Source: Symsagittifera roscoffensis
Taxonomy: Eukaryota > Xenacoelomorpha > Acoela > Convolutidae
Length of the DNA: 60,000 nucleotides
Direction: 5' to 3'
Assembly: GCF_963678635.1 (NCBI RefSeq)
Contig: NC_087062.1
Location: 94,961,845-95,021,844 of the forward strand
The translations under genes and the position numbers were made by a program. Below, piece by piece: positions 35,883 to 46,780 of this stretch. Every line of letters begins with the position of its first letter. Position 1 is the stretch's first letter. The notes below the pieces were generated by a model. That model was not told where the DNA came from. It did not search any database and saw only the letters and a list, made by a program, of their open reading frames with translations.

Positions 35883-36100
35883 TGGTTCTTTTCCAGTTCC
35901 CCCTTTCAAATTCAATTTTAAAAAGCGTATTTAACCTGATCATAACGCTATGAAATTTGGCGTGGTGAACAAATCGACAAGTGTGAACAGATTTGTTCTT
36001 CATACTTTACAGCGTAACATCACGCATTTAACCGTAATAACACGTAAAACAAAAATAAAACTCGGTATTTTGAAAAAAGGGGGAACTCGAAAAGAGCCAA
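35883..36100. mobile_element. MITE-like foldback (GGTTCTTTTCC ends)
   Basis: The left end TTCTTTTCCAGTTCCCCCTTT is the inverse of the right end AAAGGGGGAACTCGAAAAGAG, about 215 bases apart. Related ends bound 38628-38827. There is no coding capacity. Confidence 0.6.
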
Positions 36101-37513
36101 TTATTTTTACGTTTCGGATAAAGAAGAAAAAATTTGTTGCAAATTCGAAATTTGACTGGAGAAAAAAAACACCCCGAGCACAAATATTCTATCACATTTT
36201 TCGGAAGTCAGAACACATAGAACATGGTTTTTCTATTTAGCTCCTACTAGGTTCTTACTTAGTTAAGTGAGAGGCAAAAGTAGAAAAGAGCCCCAAAAAA
36301 GTTTTTGTTTCAGGCAACACATTTGCAAAAAATTACTAAATTGTTTTTAGACCCATGACTAATCGGTAAAGCAATGCAATTAATTTTTCATTGCGGCCGG
36401 ATCTCTTTAACTATTTTCCGCCGTTTTCCGAAAGAAAAGAAGGGTGCGAATTGTTACTAGGTACCAAATTCTCATGTGCTTAACGTTGATTTAGTTTTTA
36501 TATAGGGCTGGCAATTCATTACCATGTACCTATCATAATTTAACAATAAAAAACGGTTTTTTCATTCCGATTAGAAGTTGTGTAACAGTGCAGCTTTGTT
36601 ACCTCCAAAAAAAGCAGATTTTTCTTTTAAAATGAGAACTAAGTGAAAATGTTCTGCAATAGAATAAAAATTTGTCTATTTTGAAAATGCATCAAACAAA
36701 TTGAAGAAAATTTTTGCTGCGACTGAAAAGTTGGGGAAACGATTTTTAGTTTTATCAAATTCAATCTCATTTCCTCATTTCGATCTGATTTCCGTCTTTC
36801 GAGCAAATTCGATCTCAGTAATTTGAATTTGATTCCTGTCTATTCTTAAGTTTAATTTCCAGTTTGAATTAAAATGATGCTTAAATTATCCACAGAAAAT
36901 TTTGCTTTATAAAATGAATTTGGGATCTCTTTAACTATTTCCCCGCCTCGGGCACTTTGTAACGAATTGCCACCCCTATAAGGCACTAATTAAAGAGTTA
37001 ATCATATGTAAACTTTGTACCTAGTAACGGATCCCCCTCTACAAAAAAGGGGGAATAGTCAACGAGATCCGTGAATTTTCCGGTTATTCCTATTTACACT
37101 TAAGCATTCGAGTCTGGAAAAAGGTAATGGTTTTTGGTTCTTTTCCCCTTCATTACAGTATGACAACGAAAAGTTAGTTTTTCGAAATTGAAATTCAAAT
37201 GAAGGGGGGGGGGGTGTTAAAAAAAAGCCTGCGTTTTTCATACAAATGGCTGAACCTACACTTTACGGACGTTTTTATTGCAATTTTATCAGGGGGTGGT
37301 CTTCATCATTCAGTATGAATCAAATCTCACAGCAGCATATTTTTCATTAAAAGTGCCCAAATCCCAAATCTCAAATCAAAGGAAGTCATCAAAATTATTG
37401 ATATCCATCCGAGAAATCGTATGTATTTTTCAGTTCAACAAATACATCTTCTGAAACCATTTTTTTGTAATTCAGAAGTTTAATTAAATATTGACATATT
37501 AGTGTTCATTTAG
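36101..37513. other. Intergenic DNA upstream of the receptor exon
   Basis: No gene is seen. It contains a foldback at 36935-37076, a related half-copy near 36405-36480, and a G-run near 37204-37214. The last 30 bases before the ATG end in TGTTCATTTAG, a plausible splice or trans-splice acceptor. Confidence 0.45.
36935..37076. mobile_element. MITE-like foldback (GGATCTCTTTAACTATT ends)
   Basis: The left end GGGATCTCTTTAACTATTTC and right end GGGGGAATAGTCAACGAGAT are inverted repeats around a 140-base unit. The same left end and an internal ACTAGGTACCAAA block recur near 36405-36475, so a small repeat family is present. Confidence 0.6.
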
Positions 37514-37795
37514 ATGATGGAAATCAATAGTTCTTCTGAATACTCATTAGAAGAAGAGCCAGCGGCGGAGTTTCCCTGGTTGGTAGCCAATGGAGTCCTC
37601 GAAATACTGGCTTTCGCGACGTCGATTCTAGGCGTATTTGGAAACTTCCTTTGTTACATTACAGCAATGCAACTACCAGCGTCGAACAGTGCATTTTTGA
37701 TGGGATATTTGGCCATTTGGGACACAATCGGTGGTCTAACTGATGGTGTTGACGTTCTAGCCAAGCACTTCGGATTCTTCATCAAGGATATCAAC
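37514..37795 (+). CDS. First exon of a class A (rhodopsin-like) GPCR
   Basis: Translation from ATG 37514 gives 94 codons up to a consensus donor, AAC|GTACGTAA, at 37796. Residues about 24-48 form helix 1 with the GVFGNFLCYI pattern (the conserved Gly-Asn pair). Residues about 54-78 form helix 2 with YLAIWDTIGG (the conserved Leu-Ala...Asp). The N-terminus has NSS, a possible glycosylation site. This layout is common in nematode peptide-receptor-like class A GPCRs; the subfamily is not assigned. The ATG follows TGTTCATTTAG directly, so it may be the SL trans-splice acceptor. Base composition is clearly more balanced than in neighbours. No later exon with helix 3 and a DRY-like motif was found before 39660, so the gene may be truncated by repeats or have a long intron. 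Confidence 0.7.
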
Positions 37796-37849
37796 GTACG
37801 TAATTTTATACTTGTAACCCTAGTTGCATGTAGCTGAACTCTTTGTAGT

Positions 37850-37942
37850 AGTTAGAACATAGTTGAGAGATGCCCGAGGAAAAAAGAGCCCGGCGTGAGT
37901 GCGGCTCTTTTGCCCGAGGCCATCTTCAACTATGTTCTAACT
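37850..37942. repeat. Near-palindrome of about 93 bp
   Basis: AGTTAGAACATAGTTGA (37850-37866) is perfectly complementary to 37926-37942. Inside, CCCGAGGAAAAAAGAGCC pairs imperfectly with GGCTCTTTTGCCCGAGG. RNA from this region would fold as a long hairpin. It shares the AAAAGAGCC end sequence with the MITE-like units nearby. Confidence 0.8.
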
Positions 37943-38592
37943 GTTGAAGAGTATGTTTTTGCTCTTTCTGAGGGAAAGATGCCAGAAAATTGAGAAAGAG
38001 CCAGGAAAATATTGAAAGAGTCCAGAAAAGTGCGCGAAACTATGCAAATGATTACTTTTTTCATTCATGCGTTCTAATATTTCTTTTTTCATGTGTGAAA
38101 GAGCAAAAACATACTCTTATTTCAAAGTTTTAAGAGTTGTGCACATCGGAAATTTTATAATTGTGCACGAGTTCAACTTTTTGGGGCGGGATTTGAGAAA
38201 AGCTCAAAAACTTTTTTTATAAAACTGTCCCTAACATTTTTTCAGGTTTCCTGTAGCAAATAAAAACCACATTTTTTTATCAATAGTTTTTTTTCGTAAC
38301 TTTCTAATTGTGCCAGGCTTAAAGAGGTAATCAGAGGAATCTATCGTGATTTTATCAGATAAAATTGAAATACGTGATTGAGGATAAATATCGAATCAGT
38401 TTTTAGACTCCTATTTTTAGTAAACGAAAGAAACTCCCAACGGCAATTGTAATACGCAGCATCGTCTTCATGGATATGGATAGATTTGATGACATTGATA
38501 AGAATCAGTCGTTGTGGGCATAGAGTTGGTTAAGTTCAAAAAAACAGTTGATGCAGCAATGAAAATTTAAAGATTTATTTCACTATATAAGG

Positions 38593-38593
<1 letters not shown>

Positions 38594-38628
<35 letters not shown>
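38594..38628. repeat. (TA)n microsatellite
   Basis: An uninterrupted alternating TA run of about 35 bases, next to the left end of a MITE-like unit. TA is a common target of such elements. Confidence 0.95.
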
Positions 38629-38630
<2 letters not shown>

Positions 38631-38827
38631 GCTCTTTTCCAGCCCCCCCCCCCCTTTGATTTGTTCTGAAATTCAATATATGGAAAACAATTTAAAATGT
38701 CTTTTCTCAATATAAACTGCATTAAAACGTGTCAACGTGAACAAAAAAAATTCTACAACATTTGTTACATGCAAAATGCCGCAAACTTTGTAATTTTCCG
38801 AGGGGGGTGGGAAACTGGAAAAGAGCC
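38628..38827. mobile_element. MITE-like foldback (GGCTCTTTTCCAG ends)
   Basis: The left end GGGCTCTTTTCCAGCCCCCC and right end GTGGGAAACTGGAAAAGAGC are inverted repeats about 200 bases apart, inserted at the end of a TA repeat. Same end sequence as 35883-36100. Noncoding. Confidence 0.65.
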
Positions 38828-39660
38828 TATACATGTTCTTTCAACGTTTTAACGAAGAATTTTAGTTTGGTTGAGTTTTCATGTCATCACAGCGTATCTT
38901 GAACAGGAATTTTTAAGCAGAAGCTATTGTTTTTGGTCCTTCAAATTTCTTTCGCTATTGAATTATCTTTAGAAACACTACATGAAGCTCCGACTAAATC
39001 ATTAAAAAAAGTGTAAAGCTTTCCAGTCAAGGATTTAGGATTTTTTGGAGGGTTGAGGATAAGAAAAAACATTATGAGGCTGGTCATATAATTTCAAATA
39101 TGAGGCCAATGAAAAAAAGCTAGTCATACAAAGTCATACTATGAAACTTGCTTCACTAACAAACGTGGCGTTTCTTCTACATCAACAAAAAAAATTTAAA
39201 CTAAAATTGAGGCTTTTCGAAGCTGAGACCCTAAAATGTAATCATTCAAATTGCAGACAAAAGATCCAGAAAACATATACAAGTTTTTTTGCATGCAAAA
39301 TTTGATTTTTTTTGTCTATAACGTACTTAGTAGCTTTATCTATTAAATGTATACGACGTAGACAATACTGGCCAGATGCTCTTAGCTAACTAGTTTGATG
39401 GTCTGATTAGGCAATCCTACGGAATTATTTTCTGTTCTATTACCTTATGTACACCTGAATAAATTCTGTAGAAAACAATTTAAAGCCTGATACTTTCTAC
39501 ACACAAGTATCGAAACAGATATAAGTAGCGCGATTATTTGGCGCTATTAAATGGCGCGATTATTTTGTCTGAAGTTTTGAGCGTGCTTCCTTCTAACTTT
39601 CAACGCTAGGGGCTTCTTATAATCATCGGTGCTGTGTTTGGTATTTGAACTTTTTTTTAG

Positions 39661-39848
39661 CAATAGACCAAACTGAGATTAACGTGTTCCTTATTGCTCG
39701 CGTCAGTGTTAAACTCATCCTGGTTCTAATCACCAATATCATTTGCATCCTCTGCATCACTAATAAACACCATGGTGCCCTCGTTTCCAATTTGATTCTC
39801 AGTTTCAGCCAGCACCCTCCTTCTCAATCAATTTTCATCTCGGATTAG
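39661..39848 (+). other. Possible exon after a strong splice acceptor
   Basis: GAACTTTTTTTTAG precedes 39661. One frame stays open to TAG at 39846 and includes a hydrophobic run (VSVKLILVLITNIICILCI) that could be a membrane helix. Joining it directly to the GPCR exon at 37795 would read CAA TAG, a stop, so an unseen exon would be needed between them. It may equally be unrelated. Confidence 0.25.
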
Positions 39849-40205
39849 GCTCGGGTTAGCTTCACTATCCGATGTTACTTCGCTTTCGGATTTTTACTGC
39901 CTCTTGTTGAAGTTGGGTTACGCTTGTATGAGGTGCTGTGTATCTCAGGTGCGCCTGGGTTGTAGACCCTTACAGCTGTCTCCTCATATGTTATAATGCT
40001 GTTGACAGGAGGGTAAGGACGACTAGAGATATCAAGCTGTCTCCGCCTAACAAATAGACGCCAAAAGCCGCAACTCTCCTAATCCAAATAGAAATGGTAC
40101 TATGTAGTTGTCGTGTCGATATCACATCTTTGATAGACAATCTTCGATATCACATCAGGATTCTGGGATGATAAAACATCATTTTTTAATCAAGTCCCTT
40201 CATGT
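39849..40205. other. Moderately GC-rich stretch, no assigned gene
   Basis: On the minus strand a short frame near 40020-39870 reads like coding (YPPVNSIITYEETAVRVYNP) and follows the remnant at 40206-40649 in the same direction. It could be a further piece of the same lost gene. No family is recognised. Confidence 0.25.
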
Positions 40206-40649
40206 CTAGGCGTCTGAACCTTTTTCCCCTTGTATAGCTGAAGCCGCGTCCATTCCGTGGAGCGCTGTCATGACCCTCTTCAGTTGGGTGATCTGTTCCT
40301 CTGACGGTGGCTGAGCTGTAATTTCAGGAGCAGGACAAATTCTCGCACTGAACAAATCATCTCCAATTATTCCGCCGGTTAAGTTAGGGAGCGGAGCCTT
40401 GGGCCTGGCTTCATAAAAGATGTCGTACCCCGGCGGATCTTGGTTTTTACTTTTTGAGCGCAGCAGTGGGTTAAGTGAGCATTCTCCGGGTCGTTGTTGA
40501 ACTGATCTATCCATGAACTCCGCTCATATTGGCTTCTGATGTACCCGTAGTAAGAAATTAGCTCGTTGCACATAATAGTTTCTTCCATCCTATCAAGTTC
40601 TTGATCACAGTTTTCGGAGGCTTCTTGCATCTTATCGAGTCGTTGATCA
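40206..40649 (-). pseudogene. Unrecognised frameshifted coding remnant
   Basis: On the minus strand, a frame entered upstream of 40649 (VFDQRLDKMQEASENCDQEL) runs to about 40440 as a helical, acidic sequence with ISYYGYIRSQYERSSWIDQ. The other frame then carries on from about 40470 to 40206 (DPPGYDIFYEARPKAPLPN; GGIIGDDLFSARICPAPEI). Each half looks protein-like only in its own frame, and there is no splice pair long enough to join them, so a frameshift in an old gene or transposon protein is the simplest reading. I do not recognise the family. Composition is less AT-rich than the surroundings. Confidence 0.45.
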
Positions 40650-41154
40650 AAAACTTTGGAGTCACCAGTGTAGTCGGTCTACAACTACGCGTCAATGCAT
40701 TCATTGCATTGTTCAGAACAGAATATAGCCAAAAATGAGGAACGCCATCTTAAAAATAACCAGCTCTGCATGCATGGTATTCATAATTTGAGACTGATTC
40801 GTTACTATAGCTGACAAATTCACAGACTGGCAATACAACGGGTCTCATCTATGGATTTTGCAACCACTCTTTTTGTTCTTCCGATCATACGTTTTACCAG
40901 ATGTTTTAGTAAACCAATGAAGAGTTCGAAAAAAGCAGATGTGTTTGTAAGATCTGATTTTTTCATAATTATCATGTCTGGTACATGTCTGTTTCAGATA
41001 TGTACAAGGAAAAAAGAGACATGCCACAGGACTGATACAGATATGAATTTTGTATGTATTTTCGATGTCCAGATTTGAATTTAACTACAAATTTCAATAC
41101 GGGTACTATTTAAACGCTACCTTTTTTCTGAGTTCAAGTCAAAATCTTCCATAG
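40650..41154. other. Noncoding flank left of element 2
   Basis: No gene is supported. Short frames on both strands at 40845-41078 overlap each other and lack family signatures. The last four bases, ATAG (41151-41154), are the target duplication of element 2. Confidence 0.5.
41151..41154. repeat. Target-site duplication of element 2, left copy
   Basis: ATAG here and ATAG at 59925-59928 flank the two LTR ends exactly. Four-base duplications are typical of many retroviruses and Errantivirus-like integrases. Confidence 0.75.
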
Positions 41155-41563
41155 TGGAACCTGATCTAAACTACATTTTATTATTGGATAAATTAGATAT
41201 TTTATCACTATAAAATAATTAATTTTACCCAATCATATTCCATCTAACTAACATCCCACTTATTTGTAAGTGCTGAAATAACTTGTAATTTCAGCACCAG
41301 AGAGATTTGAATTTAACTTAGAAATTAGTTGCCTCTCCAAGAGAACTTCAGCCGCCGCAATAAACCAGTATACTCTAGATCTATTGAGCCTAGCAGAGAC
41401 TAGTTAAACACCCTGAGACTAGTAGATATAAGAGTAAGATTAGGATCGGTATTAGACTAAGAAGTTGCACGAATCTATCCGGCCGAAAATAAGATAGCGT
41501 GGCGAGCAGACATTGTACCCTATCCGAAATTACTCTATGAGTTAGACCATAGAACATAACTCA
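41155..41563 (+). repeat. 5' LTR of element 2
   Basis: 409 bp, TGGAACCT...AACTCA. TATAAAAT at 41209-41216 is a likely core promoter element. AATAAA at 41359-41364 is a likely polyadenylation signal. Two overlapping hairpins lie near 41256-41271 and 41270-41297; the second has one mismatch here. No ORF. Confidence 0.93.
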
Positions 41564-42817
41564 TCTGGTGCGACCATAAGTCTCGAATAAGACCTTAGAA
41601 ACAAAATAGCTTAGTATTAACCAAAAATAGATTAGAAATTAGACAAAAAATTTTCAAAATGTTACATGACAATAATTTAATTGAGTTGTCTCTACGACTC
41701 AATAGATCTGAGCCGCTATTCCGCACAATACGAGAACTACCCGGTGTTGGAAAAAGACCTCGGAAAAGAGACAACATACGACTACATAGAAACTTACCCT
41801 TTAGTTTCATGGTTGTACGGCAAAAGCCAACACAAACTTTTATATTTAGAATCTTATTAGCAATGAATTTAGAATTTCATTTGCAAACATAAAATCCTTG
41901 AAGGAAATCTTCAATGATTATTTCAGGCGCTAGATAAAATTACTATTGTACAATAACGTTTGATAAAAAGATCTCAAATTGTTCCTTCCAACTCTGCAGT
42001 AATATATAAAACTATTTAAAAAAATATTTATTGAAAACAAAAACAAAAATTAGTAGCATGACAATAAATTGTTAGTATGTACAAATCATCCTGTTGTTCC
42101 AGCTTCATCACCTAAACATAACAACAATTCTAAAACAACTAATATCATTAAAAACTAAAACCTTTTACCAAATGAATTTAATTTATTTTAAACTTAACTT
42201 TATTTGATATTAAAACCAGATCATCAAGGCTTTCCTTGGATCTAAATCAATTTTCTATTTTATAAAATTTAAATTCTGATCATCAAGGCTTATCCTTGGA
42301 TCAAAAAGAACAATTTTGTTCTCCCCCACCCACTTATCAAGTGTCTAACGACCTCAAACGTCAATTCACTACCCAACCTTTTTCAAAAGACCCAGGACTA
42401 ATAGAAATTTTTTAATAACACTAACCATTCAAATTAGGATAAACAGTGAAGAACTTCGGTTATTCAACCTTCACTTGAACCCTCCTCTTACCTGACCCAA
42501 GATAAATCTTAAACTTAGTAAGTTTAAAATAGTATCTAACGAACTACTTGCGTTCTAATTATACCTGAACCTTGTGGATCGATTTACTATTCTCCAACCC
42601 TTGAACACAATCACTACCCCTAAGTAAGATTAAGTAAGTTAACACCTTAACTTAGACTAGCCACGAGAATGTAAAAATCATTCTTCGGAATCGATATACT
42701 TTTCTCTCCAACCCTTAACAAAAAGACCCAGGTTAAGCTAACCAAAAAATCGTAAGGACTAACAGTCTAGAAAATTAAAATGACTAATAACTTCTTGCAT
42801 CCCTCATCCTAAACCTT
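41564..42817 (+). promoter_or_regulatory. 5' leader of element 2
   Basis: An untranslated region of 1.25 kb. A 77-codon frame at 41659-41892 exists, but its homologous region in element 1 lies outside the window, so it is not called. Two near-palindromes, GATCATCAAGGCTTTCCTTG... at 42219-42242 and its twin at 42278-42302, are conserved in all leader copies. A donor-like CTAA|GTAAGATT has GT at 42624. Other conserved text includes CTAACGACCTCAAACGT and GAACCTTGTGGATCGATTTA. Such leaders usually carry packaging, dimerisation and translation signals. Confidence 0.6.
41566..41583 (+). promoter_or_regulatory. Putative primer-binding site
   Basis: TGGTGCGACCATAAGTC begins two bases after the LTR end, where a minus-strand tRNA primer site is expected, and begins with the expected TGG (complement of CCA). 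The tRNA would end in GGTCGCACCA; I could not match it with confidence to a nuclear tRNA. Confidence 0.5.
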
Positions 42818-43279
42818 ATGTCATTAAAAAATTTAGGAAATAAACAAACAATCGTTTTACACAATTGTGAAATAGACAACCAAAAAATTGATCTTGTATT
42901 AACCCCACATACACAAACAGTTGGATACATCCGAACAAAACGACAAACAATAAAAAGAAAATTTATAAGTAAACAAAAACAGATAACACGAAAAAGATTT
43001 TCAAAAAATAGAAATGCATTTTCCAAATCAGAAGCCAATAGTCTAGACGCACTATATAAACTAAAAGAATCAGTAAAAAAAAATTGCCCCATCCATGATC
43101 AGTTATATTTTTCCGATACAGAAACAACTTCAAACTCATCAAAAAGAGGAAAAAGAAGAATAAAAAAGCAATATAAACACAGACCAGTACATCTATACAA
43201 TTGGAATCAACCAATTAGACATATTGAGAATTATATATTAACAGTCATCAAACGAAAAAATGAGCAACACTCAGAGTGA
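42818..43279 (+). CDS. ORF1, pre-gag basic protein (full length)
   Basis: 153 residues from ATG 42818, ending at TGA 43277-43279 and overlapping the gag ATG (43260) by 20 nt in another frame. It is the only copy in the window that reads to its natural end. The N-terminus SLKNLGNKQTIVLHNCEI is shared with copies B and C. The basic core at about residues 43-67 has RTKRQTIKRK and ITRKRFSKNR. A middle Ser/Asp/Lys part follows, then YNWNQPIRHIENY near the C-terminus. There is no membrane segment and no known domain. Size, basic charge and position before gag suggest a regulatory or RNA-binding protein (inference). Conservation of the frame between diverged copies argues that it was a real gene. 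Confidence 0.65.
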   Translation: MSLKNLGNKQTIVLHNCEIDNQKIDLVLTPHTQTVGYIRTKRQTIKRKFISKQKQITRKRFSKNRNAFSKSEANSLDALYKLKESVKKNCPIHDQLYFSDTETTSNSSKRGKRRIKKQYKHRPVHLYNWNQPIRHIENYILTVIKRKNEQHSE

Positions 43280-46200
43280 CGAAAGTCCAGATGAAGAAGC
43301 AGTTTTTCCCTTTCTAATAAACTCACTCAGTGATAGAGGACAAACACGATTTTGTAAAAACCTACTCGTAAATTTGTTTGAACCAGGAATCAATCCATGC
43401 AAAGCAGAATTCCCGGATATAAAAACCAAAAGACAAATTATAGAACATTATTTGAAAGACATGTGTAACCTAACACAACAATACGGAATCTACACCATAG
43501 GATTCAGCACACCACGAACAAGTCATGGTAAATATGTAATCCAAACAGACGATATTGATTTAGAATTTTCAATAGTATTCACAGAATATATCAAAAGCAT
43601 ACAATATCAAAATTCACAGAGAGCAAACTCCATATTCACCAACGAAGTTTTTGCAATAAAATATAGTTATATATCTATATTAGAAAAAACAGAAGCTCAA
43701 AGTACATCACCAACCCAAACATACAAAAGTAAGAAACAAAATCACCGCATTTTCAACATTTTTAAACATAATCCATGAAAATTTCACCAATAATGATGTC
43801 TCACAAAACACTGAACATGATTTACAAAGAATCTTAGCATGGTTTATAATAGATTATTTTACCCACAATTTAGATTTAATCGCACAAGCAAGAAAAAATT
43901 TTAGACCCCAAAGTACCAATGACGACACTGTCATTGCATAACAATCAGATTACGTTTGGGACCCTGAATGGTCTCATCCAGGATTTTAAACATTCCAGCG
44001 GATATCTCAAGTCAAGCAATAAGTACAATATCTGTTCACAAAGATTATGTAAAAGTAATACCATTAACGACTGACGCAACTACAATAAATTACAATACAG
44101 TTTTACCTGATATACGAAATAACAGCTTAAATTCAACAGTCATACATAACAAAAATCTCAATGGAACTAGAAATCTTACACACAAGATATTCAAACACCA
44201 TCACACTTCATAAATGAAGAAGTAGTCCAAACAACAGTAACAACTACACAACAAAGTATTTCACCAATACGTCCAAATCTCACAACACCAAAAAATACAA
44301 ATACATCACTACCACAAATAACCTTACAATCGACCGTTAAACCCTCGGTTGCTCCAAAATACTCCCATATGGACTATCAGACATATAGACCAGTGACAAA
44401 ACCGTCAAAAACACGAAAAACATTCACAGAAAACACTTTTGCAGAACACAAATATAATTATGTAAATCAGTCAAAAACAAATCAACCCCCCCGAAAAAAT
44501 ATGCAAAACCTAAATCACGTATGTTCTCATTATTGGAATCTTCCAAATACATTAACAAATTCAGTAAATTTTCCAGATAATTCACGCCCTCCACAGGATC
44601 ATAGTGAAAATTACCCATTTTTTCAACAAAATAAGAATAAACAACAAACACCTTATAACACAAATTACTTATCATCTGATGATGATGATTACTATCAACC
44701 AGATATTTTTACACCATATACTAAAGAATATCGCACACAGAGACCGCGACAATCTCAACCATCCTAAAATATGAAAATTTACCCACAAAATCCAACAGAC
44801 ATGCAAAATCAACAGCCAATGCATATATAAAACCCATTTAACGCACAGTCTTTTCAACCAATAGAGCCACAAAACCAAATGACTATGCATTCTTACCAAT
44901 CGACTCAAATGCAAAATGAAATACTACTTCCATATTACCTTCAACAATATGAAAAAACAAAAAACCAACTTACAAACTTCTCGCAAATGCCAAATGCCGC
45001 AGAATCACTACAGATGACTCAACAATAACATCGAAAAAACCACTGATGGTATTCACAGGAACAGACCCTGAATATTCTGTAGAAGACTATTTAAACGCAG
45101 TCACAGCAAATTTAATTTTAAAAGTAGGACCTGAACCAATTAATACACCACTCCATCAAAATTGGATACATAGAAGCACAGCGTTAATTCAAACAACAAT
45201 AGATGGCGCAGCCCAAAAATGGTTTTCAGTACTACCTATAGAAATAAAATGAGATTGGAAAAGATTCACACAGGAATTTTCAAAAATGTTTGATTCTGAA
45301 AGAAACAAACTACATCAAAGAGTTCTATGCAAAGAAATACGCAGATTACCAAATGAAACAGTTAAACATTTAGCAGTTTGAAATGAAACTCTAATTCGAA
45401 AAGCATATTCACTTAATACACATGATTACAAAAACACAAAAATGACAGAAATTTTAATGATGACCTTAACACCTCCATTAAGGAAAATAGCTATAAAAAA
45501 GAGAGCATCTCATCCTTCCTCAATTCGAGAGCCAGGTTTAGATTTTAGAAAATTAGTAGATAAACTAGAACAAGGAGAAATCACAATGAAACTTGAAGAA
45601 ATAGAAAATCTAAAACTAGAGTATGTTATTCGGATTGAAACAAATACCACACATATAAATAACATACAAGAACCAGATACAGAACTGATTGAAAAAATCA
45701 CTGAAATACTAAACATCTATGAAAGAAACCCAAATTTTAAAGGCAAACCATCTTTCAAAAAATGGTGTTATTAATGCCGACGATACGGACACAGTATTGC
45801 CGAATGTAGACAAAAACAACAAAACAATCAGAAGGAACCTCAAAAGCACAAAGAACCAAATAAGTCATTCTATCAATATATGAAAAAAGATCAAAACCTA
45901 CCAAACAAAAATATATTTAGTAATAATAGTTAAGAAAAACCACTTCCAAGTAACCCAAATTATTCAAGAAATCAATCACCATATAACTCCAGTTATAGAG
46001 GTAGATCGCCCGAACGAAGATATTTACGAAATTTCTCACAAAATAGATACAGTCGATCGAATAGTCAAAATAACCAACATAGGAATAACTATTCACGATC
46101 GAATTCCAACACAACAGAATTTGTTTCTGCATCCAGTTCCCATTCAAACCCAAGGAAAAGACACTATTCCAACAATAAATTACGAAACTCATCATACAAC

Positions 46201-46780
46201 AGAAATAGAAACTATTCAAACAATAGGAATAGAAGTTACTCCAACAATCGAAATCAAACTTATCCAAACAACAGATCAAGGAATAATTCATATAACAGAT
46301 CAAATTATCACAGTTCAAATTATGACTATCAAAACAGATCAAGAAATAATTCACAAAACCGAAACTCAAGTTACAAAAATAGATACAGAAATTGTTCCCA
46401 ATCACCCTATAGGAATAATAACCGTTACCCCGATTCTAAACATCGATACAGAAGTAACACGCCAAAGCACCAAAGACACATAAATCAAGTGCAAACAAAT
46501 GAAGAAACAATTCAGACCCCCCAGGTATTGATAAAACAAAAACAATGAATTACAATTAAATCACATTAATTGTGAATCAACAGATACTGAAAGTGATACA
46601 GATAATACCATCTATGTAAATATGATAATAATCGAAAATGACTATGAACCAATCATATATGAACAACCCTTTAGTTCACACATTTACGAAAATCAATTGG
46701 AACTTCTTCATAATTATTACACTACACCCATTAATAATGATACACGAACTACACAAAAAGTAAACGAAATTAACACTGTA
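43260..46780 (+). pseudogene. gag of element 2
   Basis: ATG 43260 opens the N-terminal domain (43260-43778), where FPFLINSLSDRGQTRF and TKRQIIEHYLKDMCNLTQ are readable. Broken pieces follow at 43968-44213 and 44369-44767 (acidic LSSDDDDYY). The capsid (45046-45380) shows FTGTDPEYSVEDYL and DGAAQKWFSVLP. The zinc knuckle near 45766-45810 has the normal His (YGHSIAEC), unlike element 1, but a TAA sits between its first two cysteines. The Asn/Arg/Ser-rich tail is about 45900-46480. Family role: virus-like particle formation and RNA packaging. Stops or shifts lie near 43778, 44195, 44767, 45250, 45380 and 45774, so no full Gag could be made. Confidence 0.85.

Larger units (their letters stand above)
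37796..39660 (+). other. Putative intron or disrupted 3' part of the GPCR gene
   Basis: No coding exon is convincing here. The stretch contains a large palindrome (37850-37942), a TA microsatellite (38594-38628), a MITE-like unit (38628-38827), and dispersed repeat text (TTTTTTGCATGCAAAATTTG near 39285). If the gene is intact, this is one long intron rich in foldbacks. Confidence 0.4.

Noticed and set aside
41659-41892. 77-residue frame in the element 2 leader
   Set aside because: The homologous part of element 1 is outside the window, so coding cannot be tested, and no domain is visible.
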